64,000 nucleotides of DNA from Limnanthes douglasii subsp. nivea. Its lineage: Eukaryota; Streptophyta; Magnoliopsida; Brassicales; Limnanthaceae. The DNA lies in NCBI GenBank assembly GCA_036936605.1, contig JAUPFV010000001.1:314294809-314358808 (forward strand). The letters are read 5' to 3'. Positions within the stretch are counted from its first letter, which is position 1, and the number at the start of each line of letters is the position of its first letter. The notes under the pieces were generated by a model that did no database searches, had not been told where the DNA came from, and worked only from the letters and a program-made list of their open reading frames with translations. Of the stretch, positions 44,580-57,689 are shown one piece after another. Position numbers and translations under genes: made by a program.

Positions 44580-47500
44580 GTTCATGATTTCCGATGCCCA
44601 AGCCCTTACCATGCCATAGTTGGTCGCCCTTGGCTGCACAAAATAGAGGCTACAGCTTGCACGTTCAGACAATGCATCAAATATTCGGTCGGTAACGCGG
44701 TAGGAGTTATCTGAGGTAGCCAACGGATGGTCTGAACATGCTACGCCGTCTCCACAAGCTCCTTTAAATAGAAATTATAGACCTTGGGTTCCAGAGAGCC
44801 CCGTGCAGGTACCTCCCCAAGAGGACCCCATCGACAATCCACAAGAGCCAGAGATATCTGGTATAGACCAGTCTGATTCCACTGAGGAGGAAATAACAGA
44901 GGGTCATTGCCTATAAATTGGTAAGACCTTGGATTCCTTTTTTAAATAGTCATTACTTGAGTTATTGCACAGAAATCTAGACATTTTTATTTGGGACGCT
45001 CGAGATGTATATGGGGTTGATCCTTCGGTCATTTCCCACGAACTGGCAATCAATCCATGCGTCAAAGCGGTACGATAAAAGCGCTGCTCCTTCTACCTTG
45101 AGAAGCAAGAGGCTATCGGTATATAGGTAAAAGTTTTATTACGAATAGGTCATATACAATGTGATCGCTACGTATTATGGATAGCCAACCCTGTACTGGT
45201 AAAAATTAAGGGAGATCAATGGCATATGTCTGTGGATTTCACCGATTTAAATGAGGCTTTCCTGGATGATGCTTTTCCTTTCCGCACATCGATCAACTCG
45301 TGAAATCTGCTTTCGGTTGCAAATACCTCTCCTTCATGGACGCCTATCCCGATTATAACCAAATCTGCCTTAACCTATCTAATGAAAAAAATACAACTTT
45401 TCATACTGAATGTGGTCTTTATTGCTACACGGTCATGTCATTCGGCCCTAAAAGTGTCGGTTTAACATACCAAAGGCTGGTCAACCACATCTTTCAAGAT
45501 TATCTCGGTAAGCATATGGAAGCATACATCAAAGACATGCTGGTTAAAATATGTCTTCATGTGTCGACAGGTGAAACTCTTTTTATCTACTTATCTGTCT
45601 CGTCATGTGTCGTTAATGCATTTCTAATTCGGGAACCTGAGGGTGTGCAACGCCCAATATATTACGCGAGTAAAACTTTAGTTGATGTCGGGACCCGTTA
45701 CCTTAATCTGGAGAAGTTTGCGCTCTACCGGGTGGTAACTGCACGCAAGATGCGCCCCTATTTCAAGAGTCATACAATAATTGTCCAAACATCATTCCCA
45801 CTGAAAGTTGTACTATAAAAGCCAGATCCTTCATGAGACCTCGTTGTCTAATGATATCAAGTTCGAACCCCACACCGCTATCAAAGGCCAGGTTGAAGCT
45901 GATTTCATCACCGAATTTTATTCACCTCGTCTGGAGCCTCTGCTGGCCAATACCAAGGATGAAATTGAGCAGTCAGAGTGGATCATTGAAGCTGATGGCG
46001 CCTCCAGCGCATCTGGGGGTGGGGCAGGTATTATTTTAAATCCACCAACAGGGGAAGAGATCATACACGCATCAGATTCAAATTTTCAGTAACGAATAAT
46101 ATTGCCGAATATATAGTTGTCCTTGGCGGGATGAAATTGGCATTAATATGTGGCGCTAGAAGTCTGCAAATCCGCTCAGATTCTCAACTGGTGGTTAATC
46201 AGGCCACAAGTTCATATGATGCTAAGGAAACCGATTTCCGTCGTTATTTAGATGTTCTAAAAGCGCTCGAGTCCATGTTTCCTAAGTAAATTATGAACAT
46301 GTGCCTTGATTATATAATTCGGACATTGAATCCCTCGCCAAAGTAGCGGCGTTCGGGGATCACCTACTCATTTTATTATAGTAGTTACCTACAACAGAAA
46401 CTTTGCAACCGCACGATGAGATCTGCGTCATCGCCCCCTCGACAGACTGACGTGAACCATATTTGCGTTATCTTCAGTCTATTGTTCTACCGAGTGACAA
46501 GGTCGCCGCTCACGCTCTTTAGCTAAAAGCCACACGCTATTGTATACTAGACGACACCTTGTACAGAAAAAGTTCCACTCAGCCTCTGCTCCGATGTCTG
46601 GGCTAAGCTGAAGCTACGTCAATTTTAGAAGAACTACACTCGGAGGAGGCCGGAGCCCACTACGGATATCGTAGCCTAATTCTTCGTTTCTTGTTAGCTG
46701 GTTACTACTGGCTAGCTTTGGCAGCCAACGCAGAAAAATTGGTCCAATAGTGTACCAAGTGTCAGCAGTTTGCAAACTCCAATCATTTACCAAGTTAGCC
46801 GATGCAAGCAGTTCATGTCCCTTGCCTTTTTTATAAGTGGTGCATCGACCTTGTAGGACCACTCCCAATGGCGACGGGAAAACGATTTTTTTTTGTAGAA
46901 GCTGTTGATTATTTTACCACGTGGGTGGAGGCCAAAGCTCTCTCAAGAACAAAGGAAGCCGCATCTGTGGTTTCCTTTAACAACAAATATTATCTCGTTT
47001 TGGCATACCTCGCATTCTCATGACAGATAACGAGCCCCGGTTCCAGAATCGAGTAATGACCATGTTCTGTAAACGTTTTCCATCACCAACACTTCTCCAC
47101 ACCATATTACTCGCAGGAGAATGGACAGGTAGAGGTTACAAACAGTACTATTTTGGGAGGCCTCAAGAACAAATTGGAGGGGGCTAAAAGAAAGTGGCCA
47201 GATAGATTACCCCCGAAGTGCTTTGGGCTTAACGAACGACACCGCGAGCTACAACAGGCAAAACCCCTTTCTCATTGGTTTATGGCAGTGAAGCAGTCGT
47301 CCCCACAGAAACAATCGTACCCAATTACAGAATCAGCAATTAGGATGAGGAGAGCAAAAATTCAGCTCGGGTAGTCAGTATCGATCTCATTTAAGAGCGG
47401 TGCGATTAGGCTCAGGTCCGAGCAGAGCACTACAAAATTTTGATGCGAGGATGTTTTTAACGCACGATTAAAACCCCGCACTTTCCAAGTGGGCGACAAA

Positions 47501-47689
47501 GTGATGAAAAGGGTATTCATGGGATCAGGTGACAAAGCATTAGGAAAACTAAGATCCAACTGGGAAGGACTATTTATAATCATCTCCAAAGGACATACTG
47601 GAGCATATCGCCTCGCCGATAGCATGGGAAATACCCTGAGGCACCCTTGGAATATTCTTCATCTAAAAATATATCGCCATGATATGTAG
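44580..47689 (+). pseudogene. pol remnant of element A (right): PR, RT, RNase H, INT
   Basis: Same domain order and same RT thumb deletion as the left copy, so the deletion came before the segmental duplication. The RT active site reads YIKDM, a different change from the left YINDM. Parts of integrase are better kept: 46802-47023 reads CIDLVGPLPMATGKR then VEAVDYFTTWVEAKAL. At 47489-47689 the C-terminal end is open and ends HPWNILHLKIYRHDM, the usual end of a Tat-type pol. Stops elsewhere make the whole unit inactive. Confidence 0.85.
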
Positions 47690-47835
47690 TTATTTTGATG
47701 CGCTCTTTTTCTTTCCTGATGGTGCGAGGAGGTTTTTTAACGAGGAATCAGACTAATTAATTTCTATCAATAATATTTTCTTATTTTCACCAATGTGTGT
47801 GTTTTTAATTTTTCTCCATCTTTACCCTAGCGAAT

Positions 47836-48071
47836 CAAGTCTTAGACCACGCCTACGGGCTACACAAAAAGCTAAAGGTTACGCCTAAAGGCTACATAGT
47901 TCAAACTGACTAAGTGTCAAGCCTTCTTCAAGGCCACACAATAAAGTCTAATTGACCTCGCCGCAAATGAGCTACAAGCCATGCCTATGGGCTATGCAAA
48001 GTGATCTGATCTCAGATCAAGCCTTTGAAAAGGCCACGCAATAGGTTCTGGCCGACCTCGTCGCAAAATGA
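47836..48071 (+). repeat. Diverged tandem repeat with hairpins after pol (right)
   Basis: Same two-unit structure as 4190-4424, with the hairpin arms GCCTT/AAGGC and GCCTTT/AAAGGC both kept. Confidence 0.7.
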
Positions 48072-48112
48072 GATCTAATAAACTTACGCAAAGAACGTAA
48101 GTTCATTAGATC
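48072..48112. repeat. 16-bp inverted repeat, one mismatch (right)
   Basis: Same stem as 4425-4465, but the second arm reads GTAAGTTCATTAGATC, which leaves one A-C mismatch. Confidence 0.9.
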
Positions 48113-48318
48113 CACACGTTTAAAACACATACATTTCTCCCAAATAACACTTCCATGGAAATAAAATTCTTGATTTCTACGCAATCATAGAATAAACATG
48201 AGTTTTTATGCTACAAATCGTCAAAATATGCCTTAATGTTTTCCCATAAAAATATCGGTTACACAAATTAAATATCATGTCTTTGAGTAGGATTTTCGAT
48301 CAGCCAGTCATTTGAGCA

Positions 48319-50558
48319 CTACACACCCACCTGTGCGTCATTAGTCTCCACTCCCGCGGTCCACGCCATCAGCACTAAACTTCCCTCAGGACGAGCTGGA
48401 CGAGTAGGGAGCGTCCCATTCTTTGCGCGCTGCTGCTCTCCAGTCGCCATTTTGTCAAGCATCGCCATCGCTACCTCCATGAATCTGGCTTCTTGTTCAT
48501 CTAAGTCAGTCATCGCCTTCCTATGTATCTGCTCACGCTTGTGCACTGTATTGGCTTTAAGCTCCTCCAACACAATGGTTAACCGACCGTTATTTAAAGT
48601 TAGAGAAGCAATATGCTCCGCCTGATCTTCTACATTTTTTCCTGAGCCACATTTTGAGCCATTAATGTACTGCTCAATGTTATTACCATGTCATTCCTTT
48701 TTGCTTACTCATTATTTTGAGCAAGCAGCATGGAATTACCATCAGACAACTCTTTACACGCCGATTTGCTAACCTTCAATGAGTTCTACACTGACGTCAG
48801 CTTTTGGCGCAAGCCTTCATTCTCCTCCAAAGCTTTATATTTCTTGACTTTGGCAGTTTCATAGGTATTCTTAAAATGCGCCAGCTCGGTCGTTAGCCCT
48901 TTCATTGACCCAAAACACATGGACTCTGGCCTCCACTTCTCCATAACTGCATAATCTTCCTTGGACATCCTCCGATAAGACAGCACCACTGAGTTATGAT
49001 GCATCTGTATAGCCAAACACGCAACGCACGAGAGAGTTTATTCACCTCAGCAATCTTACATAAAGAAATACTTATCTCAATACACGTACCTCAATAGCTA
49101 GCTCCACTTGCCTCTGCAAAATTTCACTCATCATCAAGTGATCATAAAACGAGTGCTCTGGCAGAGTTTTGAGTTGCTCAAGCATAAACATTAAAGGCAG
49201 TGGCATCACGACTACAAGAGGTAGGAAGTCCTCTATGGAGGCCTCAACCTTTGGCATCTCCGTATCTTTTCCTTTCCACGAAGACAGCTTTGGGATCACT
49301 ACATTGACCGTGGCCGAGTCAAGCCCTACTTCTTGCACTAATGAGCTCGAGGGACGCACTCCTATCATCTTCACAAAGTGCTCCATTTTAGGCTTTCATG
49401 TGTCTTTCTTAAAAATTTTGTTTAACGGAGCCCATACACGGCTGTCGTCCAAGATTATTACTTTAGGAACGTTACTGGATTCCTATTCTGTACTTGGAGA
49501 TCCGTGCTCGATTCATTCTCGTTTTCCCGCTGACAAGGCATGGATGATGAGCTCCCCGCTTCTTTCGCTTTATGATTTTGGGGACTGCCAGCCACACCTC
49601 GGTCGTATTTCGATCCTTATACCTCTGTTCCATTAATGCGCGCAAGCGTTCAGTAGTTGCCTCTGCTCTACTTCCTACCATAGTCACCTTACCGTCTTTC
49701 GCGATTACTAAATCTAGAATAGGCCACAACCCTACCTTCAAATATTTTATATGCGCAAACAATCGAGCGAGTTCTCGAAGCCACGTCCCACTAGATAGAT
49801 TAGCAACTTGAATAAGGGGATTTTTTGCTCCCTCCTCTAAGCCTTCCTTACATTATTTCTGGTGCCTCCCTTCACCTGCATGACATAAATATTAGTGGTT
49901 CAGCATACATTCGCTATGTTACCATACTCTAAATTCAGAAGTATCCTTCTTACACTTAGTCTTCCATCGTCGTTCCAATCGTAGATTCATCAGGGCATTC
50001 TCATGCTCCCAGTTCCTCGATACAAAGATAAAAGAATTCTTCCACTTTTTGTATGAGTTGGGGAGCTCGATTATATTTCTACACCCATTCAATTGTAAAT
50101 ACAATAACGGGGATTTTGCCAATGGTCACATCCACGACAGCCAATAAATCGGCTAAAAATATTGAGTTATTTAAGAGTATTGCACTCAACAGTATACTAA
50201 GTAATACTCTCCACCGATTAGCAACCAGTTGGGTGGGGAATAAACCTATGAAGCTAAATCAATCTCGTATAAGCAGTGGAAGGGGTAATCTTAGTGCCCA
50301 ATCAAATATAGTAGTGTAAAAGCAAGTCTCATTCTATTTTTCCTGATAGAGGTGCTCACCAAACTCTGGGACCCTAATAGCTACATCGCTCAGAATTCCA
50401 TATCTAGCCCTAAAACTTAGCAATCCTGGTTCATCCAAATACCCATACATAGGTGTTAATCGATAGAAATAGCATTTTAAATCTGAAGTATCTTCAAACT
50501 CCTTTTACATAGCCTTCACAAAATTCTCAAGCCTCTTTGAAACTTTTTTCGAGGCCAT
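48319..50558 (-). pseudogene. Antisense ORF of element A (right), broken
   Basis: This is the second copy of 4673-6912, starting at an ATG at 50558. The longest open pieces are 48319-48573, 48786-49016, 49072-49386, 49472-49762 and 49919-50122, all on the minus strand. The KWKNSFIFVSRNWEHE stretch is kept. It has the same overall breaks as the left copy plus a few private substitutions. Confidence 0.75.
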
Positions 50559-51226
50559 TTTGATTGCAATGAGCCAGATGGAGGGGTAAGTTTTAATAGC
50601 ATTTGGGTTAGTACTTGAGGAACAACTATGACGGCCAACCCAGTGGCATATCCCCAAGGCATTCATTTAGGTTTCAAAGTCATACAACTATGTAACTATG
50701 GCCCTCATTAACCAAGTGTTACGATAAAGGAATAAAGAGGAAGACAAATTACAAAGGAGAAATCGGATTACCTTTTTTGAAACACAACTTGTTCGAGAAA
50801 GAAATATTTTGGTTCTTTTTACATGCAGAGGATTCTTTAGAAGAAAATGAAATGGTATTCCCTTTGTTACTAAGTTACTTGTTTAAATAACCCATTTACA
50901 TATTTGATTGCATTTTTCAAAATAAAACTGCCCTACACGCGATGGGATGGCAGTTGTCGCTGTCAAATATACAACTCGACAAGTTGATTATTCCCAATCG
51001 TTGTTTTAAATGCTTAAATGGCTTCGTTATCAGAAACAACTGCTACAAATTGGACACGTGTCGAACAGCACCTGAAGCGCCAGCATAATTATTATTATAT
51101 TTCCCACATTACACCTTTATTCATTACCACCTCCTCTATTATGAACCTTTATCCAATTAACGTTCTTTTGTTTTAATGTATGCATTATGTGTCTTTTACA
51201 CACAATCCCTAAACTAGGAGGTGCTC
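50559..51226. other. Non-coding 3' part of element A (right)
   Basis: Counterpart of 6913-7580. No gene or RNA recognised. Confidence 0.6.
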
Positions 51227-51362
51227 TGATGAGGGAAGGTTAATCATCTCACATAGTCGAACAAAAGGAAATCGAAGAAGACGGACTTAAACCTTAAATA
51301 GGCAAACAATGAAGTAAGAAAGCGGATCGACAAGATTCCAGATCGACCAGAGTGTTGGATCA
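51227..51362 (+). repeat. Truncated 3' LTR of element A (right copy)
   Basis: This is the same fragment as 7581-7730, also preceded by GGAGGTGCTC. A short deletion at its right edge joins GTTGGAT directly to CAACTTTTT, removing about 16 bp present in the left copy. Confidence 0.75.
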
Positions 51363-51630
51363 ACTTTTTTTAACCTCATAATCTCGTGTTATCACTCCAA
51401 AACAATTCAAATTTGATTGTCTGATATTTCGGTTAAACCTAATTTTATTGTTGTTCAACTTTGACCAATTATTTGGGTTTGACAAATACAAATAGTAACC
51501 AAACCAATACAATGGACCAAACAACTCGACATCAAGAGTAGTAGTTTTACTTTAAAATGGCTATCAGACAGTAACTCATACTTTTTTCCTCACTCTACTC
51601 GCAAAGACCAAAGGGTCTTTAAGATTAAAA

Positions 51631-52084
51631 CTAACCCCTCAATAAGAACGAGAAATTTCCAGCCTTTGTGAAAATATCAGCAACCTGCAAAGCTGATGGA
51701 ACATATGGAAGCGAGATAGTGTTAATCTGAAGATGATGTCGAGTGAAGTGACAATCTATTTCAATGTGCTTCGTCCTCTCATGAAAAACAGAATTCTTTG
51801 CTATTTGCATGGCGCTTTTGTTATCACAATGTAAGGATGTAGGTTTAGTAACATTAACCCACATATCTGCAAGAAGCCACCGTAACCAAACAATCTCACA
51901 TATGGTCACAGTCATAGCACGGTACTCAGCTTCAGTAGACAATCCAAAGACAACATCTTGTTTCTTAATTTTCTATGAGATTAATGAATCTCTAAGGAAA
52001 AGACACGTAGTTCTTTTTTATCAGCAACTATTGGGAGAATGGCAAAAAGATATCCTCAAAGGTTAATCTGAGGCGCGTTCAAAA
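51631..52084 (-). pseudogene. Ty1/copia RNase H remnant (right)
   Basis: Same fragment as 7997-8450, with the more usual residues STEAEYRAM and VFHERTKHIEIDCHF. It ends VADIFTKAGNFSF. It has been cut off from the rest of its pol and is not functional. Confidence 0.9.
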
Positions 52085-52239
52085 GGTTTAGAAAAGTACA
52101 GATAATTCTTTGAGTTTTACTCTTAATTTCTATATCTTTTACCTTTCAATATTCGTAATTCATTTTAAACCCTTTTTTGTATCGATACAAAAGTCCCAAC
52201 ATCATCACTTGGAAGGTTTTAAGGTTACCTTCAAAACGT

Positions 52240-53585
52240 TGAACTAATGGGGCGAGGAGAATTGGTGTAATGGCTTCCACAAATGCTTCACTTCGAACAA
52301 TCTAGTTTAGAGTCATCTTTGGAGGACTAATTCAAAATGTAATTTGTCATGGAAAGAATTTACTACCTCGCCTCATCCATCGGCTATTCTTGACCGAATT
52401 AAGGTTTCTAATAGCAAGATTTATCTTCCGACAAGGACGATGGATCTTATTCATCTAGTGGAGAGAGTTGATGCTAATACATATGGTTCAAAGAAAGACA
52501 CAATGGCAATAAGGATGTGCATCAGCCCGATGAGCCATTACCAGTAATGTTTATGTCTGATGCTGAAGTGGGTAAGATACCCAAAGAGTTTCTCGTCTTA
52601 AAAAAGGAGAAATTTGAGTGCCTCAAAAACACACCAAAAGAGCAAGAATATGAGTAAAGAAAGGAAAAAGAAGAAGAATAAAATGAAGATTAGTTCTAAA
52701 ATTATACAGTAACCGAACCACATTCCCGATCTGTTTCGATGGTAGAGGAAATGGCCTATGATGATAATAACCCAATAGGTAATGCATAGGGGACTGATTT
52801 TGAGGCTTTTAAACAAAAAAAAATTCTAATCTAAATAATCCATTTGAAGACATACCTTTCCAGTTAGTGAAAGAACAAGACACGCATACATACGCAATGT
52901 TGGGCTTTGTGAAGCTTTTTTTGAGCTAGAAAAGAAGGTAAACGCACATAAAGAAACCATTTATCTGCTTAAAATAAATATGAGCGTCATAATAAGGCTT
53001 TCAAAAAGCAAAAAAAGCATATTGGTTGTTTGAGAAACCAAATTATGGATGTTGACAAAGATCTAAAACAACTAAAGACTGCTAACGAAGTTGATATTGT
53101 TGAGTTGAATCATCTAGAGTAGAGAAGATCCATAAATATAAAAAACAGACTAAATATGATAAGGATGCTTTAGAGAATCTGTTGAAATCTTTAAAGACTA
53201 TGATGCACTCGCTAAAATATTCGATGGGGAGCTAATAGCATTTAAGACTCAATCTTTAATAGATAAGGAAGTTGTGGTGGATGAGTATGTCGACAAAATC
53301 TTAAGAGTCCTTACATAAGCGAGATGTTACGATTAAGTTTGGTATGGTATTGCACTTTCACAAAGCATTCCCAAATCTGAAACTCGGAACTCTTTGGGAG
53401 TTGGTCCCAGAATAATTATGGCATAATGATATGGCTTTAACATATCAACTAGGCATTTTGATAAATATCAATAAAAAAAAGTGTTCATAAAAGTGAATGT
53501 GGAAGCTCCAAATGTGGGAGCTCCGAGGAAGATGATACCAAAGAGGAAGATCCCTGAAGCTTTGTATGGCCAAGATATTTTGTAG
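52240..53585 (+). pseudogene. Antisense ORF remnant of element B (right)
   Basis: Counterpart of 8600-9950 with the same MVLHFHKAFPNLKL-type stretch followed by a TLWELV-type stretch (about 53340-53405), and the same frame breaks. Confidence 0.65.
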
Positions 53586-53677
53586 TATTGTTCGGATTTT
53601 TTTTGTCTAAGTCTTTAGCATAGTCAATCTATTTTGTGTTCTCGAATTTATGAATGGATTGATTTTTTTTATTCATC

Positions 53678-53682
53678 ATATT
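53678..53682. other. Empty insertion site of element C in the right copy
   Basis: A single ATATT in the context TTCATC-ATATT-TAAA corresponds to the two flanks of element C. No LTR scar is present. Confidence 0.9.
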
Positions 53683-53810
53683 TAAAAAAATTAATCATTC
53701 ATCTAATAATGCATTCAAATTATTTTCAGTTTGACTTAACCGACTCCCACCTATGTATCAAAACAATTACTTCACTCTAGACATATATCCTTTCAAATCT
53801 GATTATCCTG

Positions 53811-54047
53811 ACCAACTAGTGTTGGAACTTTTTAATTGTGGCCAAATAAATTTGGAACCTTGTAACTATGACCAATTAATATTTGTACATTTACACATTC
53901 CCAACCAATGTTGGAACTTTGTAAATGTGACCAACTAAAGGTGGAACCTTTAAACATGACAAACTAATGTTGGAACTTGTTAAATGTGACCAACTAAAGT
54001 TGGAACCTTTACACATGAACAACTAATATTGGAAACTTTCAGATATG
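53811..54047. repeat. Minisatellite, 8 units of 29-30 bp with internal hairpin (right)
   Basis: Same array and same unit number as 18184-18420, with only a few base changes. Confidence 0.85.
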
Positions 54048-54189
54048 TCCATCAATATCCAAAGAAATAAAATGAAATTAGAAGATTTATAAAAGGAAAA
54101 ACGATTCATAGAATTTAAGTGGTTCATACTCCTCATTAAAACCTCCCGGAGCCACCAGGGTAGGAAACAATATGTCCTCGGATATTTAC

Positions 54190-57100
54190 ATAAGAGAAAT
54201 AAAAGATAAATATTATATTTCTTTAAAATTATTTGAGACAGAGTCTTAAGTGCTCAATATTCCACGAATTTTGAAGAGGATTGGCTTCTCGATCTACCTA
54301 TCGATAGGTTCCAAACTTAATTCTTTCAAAACTAAATAGGGGCCTTCCCAATTGGGTGCTAACTTCCCTAGCCTTTTATTTTTATTTTGTAGATAACCTT
54401 TTTTAAAAATTTATCCCTCATTTTGAAATTTCTTATTCAGGCCTGCGACGCAGATCGGCTTCTCATGAGATTCTGATAAAGAAGAGATCTTAGATGTGCC
54501 CTTATTCGTTTTTATTTAATCATATATAGCTCAATGTTGTTTGTCTATATCATTCTCCTTTCAGAATAATTTTAAATTTGGAAAGACGGGAGAGTATACT
54601 CAGTTGGGGTTACCGCATTCATCCCTTAAGCCAATGCAAATGGGGGTTCTTGTGTTGTTATTCGGTGTGTAGTATGATAAGCCTACAACACTTCCTGTAA
54701 ATAACTTACCCAGTTTCCTACTACCCGTTCTAAATGTTTCTTCAAGCCATTGATGATGCTTCTATTGACAACTTCTACTTGTCCATTGGTTTGGGGTTGA
54801 AATGGGACGAAAAACAATGTTGAATCCCTCAGGAAGTACTGAATATCTAAATGTCCTTATTTTCAAATTAAGAGCCATTATTTGTCGTAATGGTTCTTGG
54901 TATTCTGAACCTATAACATATATTCGACAAGATAAATTTAATAAAAACTTTAGACGTAGTTTTGGAAAGAGGTTATGCTTCCGCTACTAAGAAAAAATCA
55001 CCTACCATAATAATGGTTTGACGTCTACGGACGCCATTGGCAGAGGTCCAACCAAATCAAGCTCCCATCTTTCGAAGGCAAATGCCTCATATATAAACTC
55101 TAGTGGTACATCTGGCATGTGTATTGTGCTCGCAAGTCGTTGACAATAATCACAATATCGGACTAATTCGTTAGCATTCATCTTAATAGAAGGCTAATAG
55201 TACTTTGCCAATAAAACCCTTTTAGTTCAAGTCTTATAGCCAAAATGGGTAGATCCTTCCACATTCTGTAATTCGGATAGGATCATTTCAGATTCATTAG
55301 CCCCAAGGCAACGTAATAATGGCCGACTGAGAGAATTTTTATAGAGGATATCTTCAAGGACTATGAAATTATGTGCTTTGAACCTTAACTTCTTTGTCTA
55401 TGCTTTATCAGTAGGTAGGGTCCTTTATTGATAAATTTTTTGATGTCATACCTCTAATATTTATATGTGATAGTTTATCTATGGTATTATTTATAAGTAG
55501 CTACGAATCACTTATTAGACAAACTTTTTTGGCACTGCATATTTATGCAAGCCATAATCCTTCCAATGTTGCCTCATACGATACTTCATTATTTGAGGCT
55601 TTGAAACCAATACATATTTCTTGATACATCGAATCTTCGAATAGAGTTATCAAGTAGACTCCTGCTCCACCACCCAAAATGATTAATCATTCATCTGTTT
55701 GAGCTGTCCATTCAATCACAAGTTTCTCAATATTTAGCCAAGTTTCTTGTCTTCCATAGTGGAATTCAACTGAAAATCTACCACGGGTTGAGTTTTACTT
55801 GTTTTTCGGGAGTAAGTTCAATATCATAACCTCCCAATGCCAACAACCAGTTAATCATTCGACCTGACACATCTGGTCTTTACAACATATTTTTTAGTAG
55901 AAATAAGTTTGAAAAATAATTGAATAAGACTTGAAATATACCCTCATTTTCTGAGCTGCAATCACTATAGGTAAGGCTAACTTTTCAAGATTTAAGCATT
56001 TTTTTCAGCATCTAGCCAGCTTTTATTTATATAATAAACATGGCATAGGAAACCTTCAATTTATGTAACCAAGATGAAACTTACTGTATAGTCTAATACT
56101 ACAAAGTAGATATACAATTTCTCCCCAATAATAGGTCGGGTTAATGTTTCCAGAGAAGATAAATGCTTTTTATTTTTTATGAAGGCTTTGTCGAACTCCG
56201 AAGTCAGCAAATTTGTTTGCGTTTCTCAAAAATTGGAAAAACAATGCACATTTATCTGAAGGTATTGATATAAATCTGTTGAATGCGGCTAACCTTCCGT
56301 TCAAATTTTATACTATTATAAACCTTAGAGGAGCCATGGCAAGTAAAGTGTTCAATTGTAGTGGGTCGGCTTGAATACCTTTTTCACTGATAATATACCC
56401 CAAAACGTTTTTGCACCACACTCCGTATGTACACTTTTATAGGTTCAATTTTAAATTAATTGCTTTTAAATTATAAAATGTTTCCTTCAGATCGGAGAAA
56501 TGATCCTTATCATTTGCATTTTTAATCAACATATCGTCAATATAAATCTTAACATTTCTTCTGGTCTAACTAGAGAAGGCTTCATTTACCAAATGTTGAT
56601 AAGTGGCCCCTATATTCTTCGAACCCAATGGCATGAATTTATAGCAATGAAGGAATCAATCACATGTGCACTAATCCCAGTGAACCCATCCTTAGACATC
56701 CTTAGGCCAGGCTTTGTTGAGGTCGGTGAAGTTGAAACACATCTTCCATTTCTCGTTCTTGTTTTTTACTAACACGGTATTGGAAACTTAGGTTGGGTGC
56801 GTTTATTCTCTTATGTGGCCTAACTTGAGAAAAATCTAAACTTCTTTGGCGATGTCGTCAAGTTTTCCTGAAGAAATGTTTTGTCACTTTCGTAATATCG
56901 ACCGTAGTCTTATATCAATTAATAATTTATACCAAATTACAGATAAAATGACTCATACGGCATTATCACCGCTTCATAAAAAACATCAAAGTTCTGCCGC
57001 TATAATTCCAATAGTTTTACTTTGAAATTGGGTCCAATTGGTTCCACACTCAAATTATATTCCCTATCATGAAGGTCTCATCAATTACATCACTCAGGGG

Positions 57101-57660
57101 ATTGTCACACATTCTCTCATCTCACTGGTTGTCAACCTCGGTTCTTATGTGATTGTTATCGCCAAGCTAATGATCCTCCCTCCGTTTTATTAATTGTTAT
57201 TGAGTCGGCTTTGTTGGAGCTTATGAATTCGCACAACATATTTAGGCTCTTATTTGGCTTACCCTGATTATTTTGACCCGGTCCCAACATGATACTTGAG
57301 GTATTTCCAGAAATAGGAGGCCTCGGTTCTCATTCAATGCAGCCATAGTCATCCTACAATGACGTTGTACAAACCTGGCGCATCAGCTATCATAAACAAA
57401 GACTGCCTTGTTTTTTCCTTGTCATCCTTGCTAGTATTCACTAAAGGTTTCAGCTATCCTACATACGTATATGACCTACCCTCGTAGCTAACAAGTTGTA
57501 TGTTAGTCGAGTTGTATGGCGGTACTCCTAGCATCTTTTCGTAATTGGACTTGAAGATTAAGTTGGTCGAGCTGCCATTATCAACCAGAATATGGGCTAC
57601 CATGACCTCTCCTATGTCTAGATTAATAATCACATCATCCTCATGGGGGATGACCATCAC
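54190..57660 (-). pseudogene. pol remnant of element B (right)
   Basis: Counterpart of 18560-22541. Protease is at 57454-57660 (LVDNGSSTNLIF), RT about 56970-56370, integrase about 55180-54660 and a single C-terminal unit near 54290-54400. A one-base deletion near 55023 breaks the integrase stretch that is still open in the left copy. Confidence 0.8.
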
Positions 57661-57689
57661 CCCTCATATCGTCATTATTAAAAGTTAGT

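Larger units (their letters stand above)
41713..51362 (+). mobile_element. Degenerate Tat-type Ty3/gypsy element A, right copy
   Basis: This is the more complete copy. It has a 5' LTR (41713-42753), gag, pol, the spacer repeats, an antisense ORF and the first roughly 136 bp of the 3' LTR. Both LTRs start TGATGAGGGAAGG but differ at roughly 10-15% of the bases where they overlap, so the insertion is old. The 3' LTR is cut off where Ty1/copia sequence begins, so no target-site duplication can be checked. Confidence 0.85.
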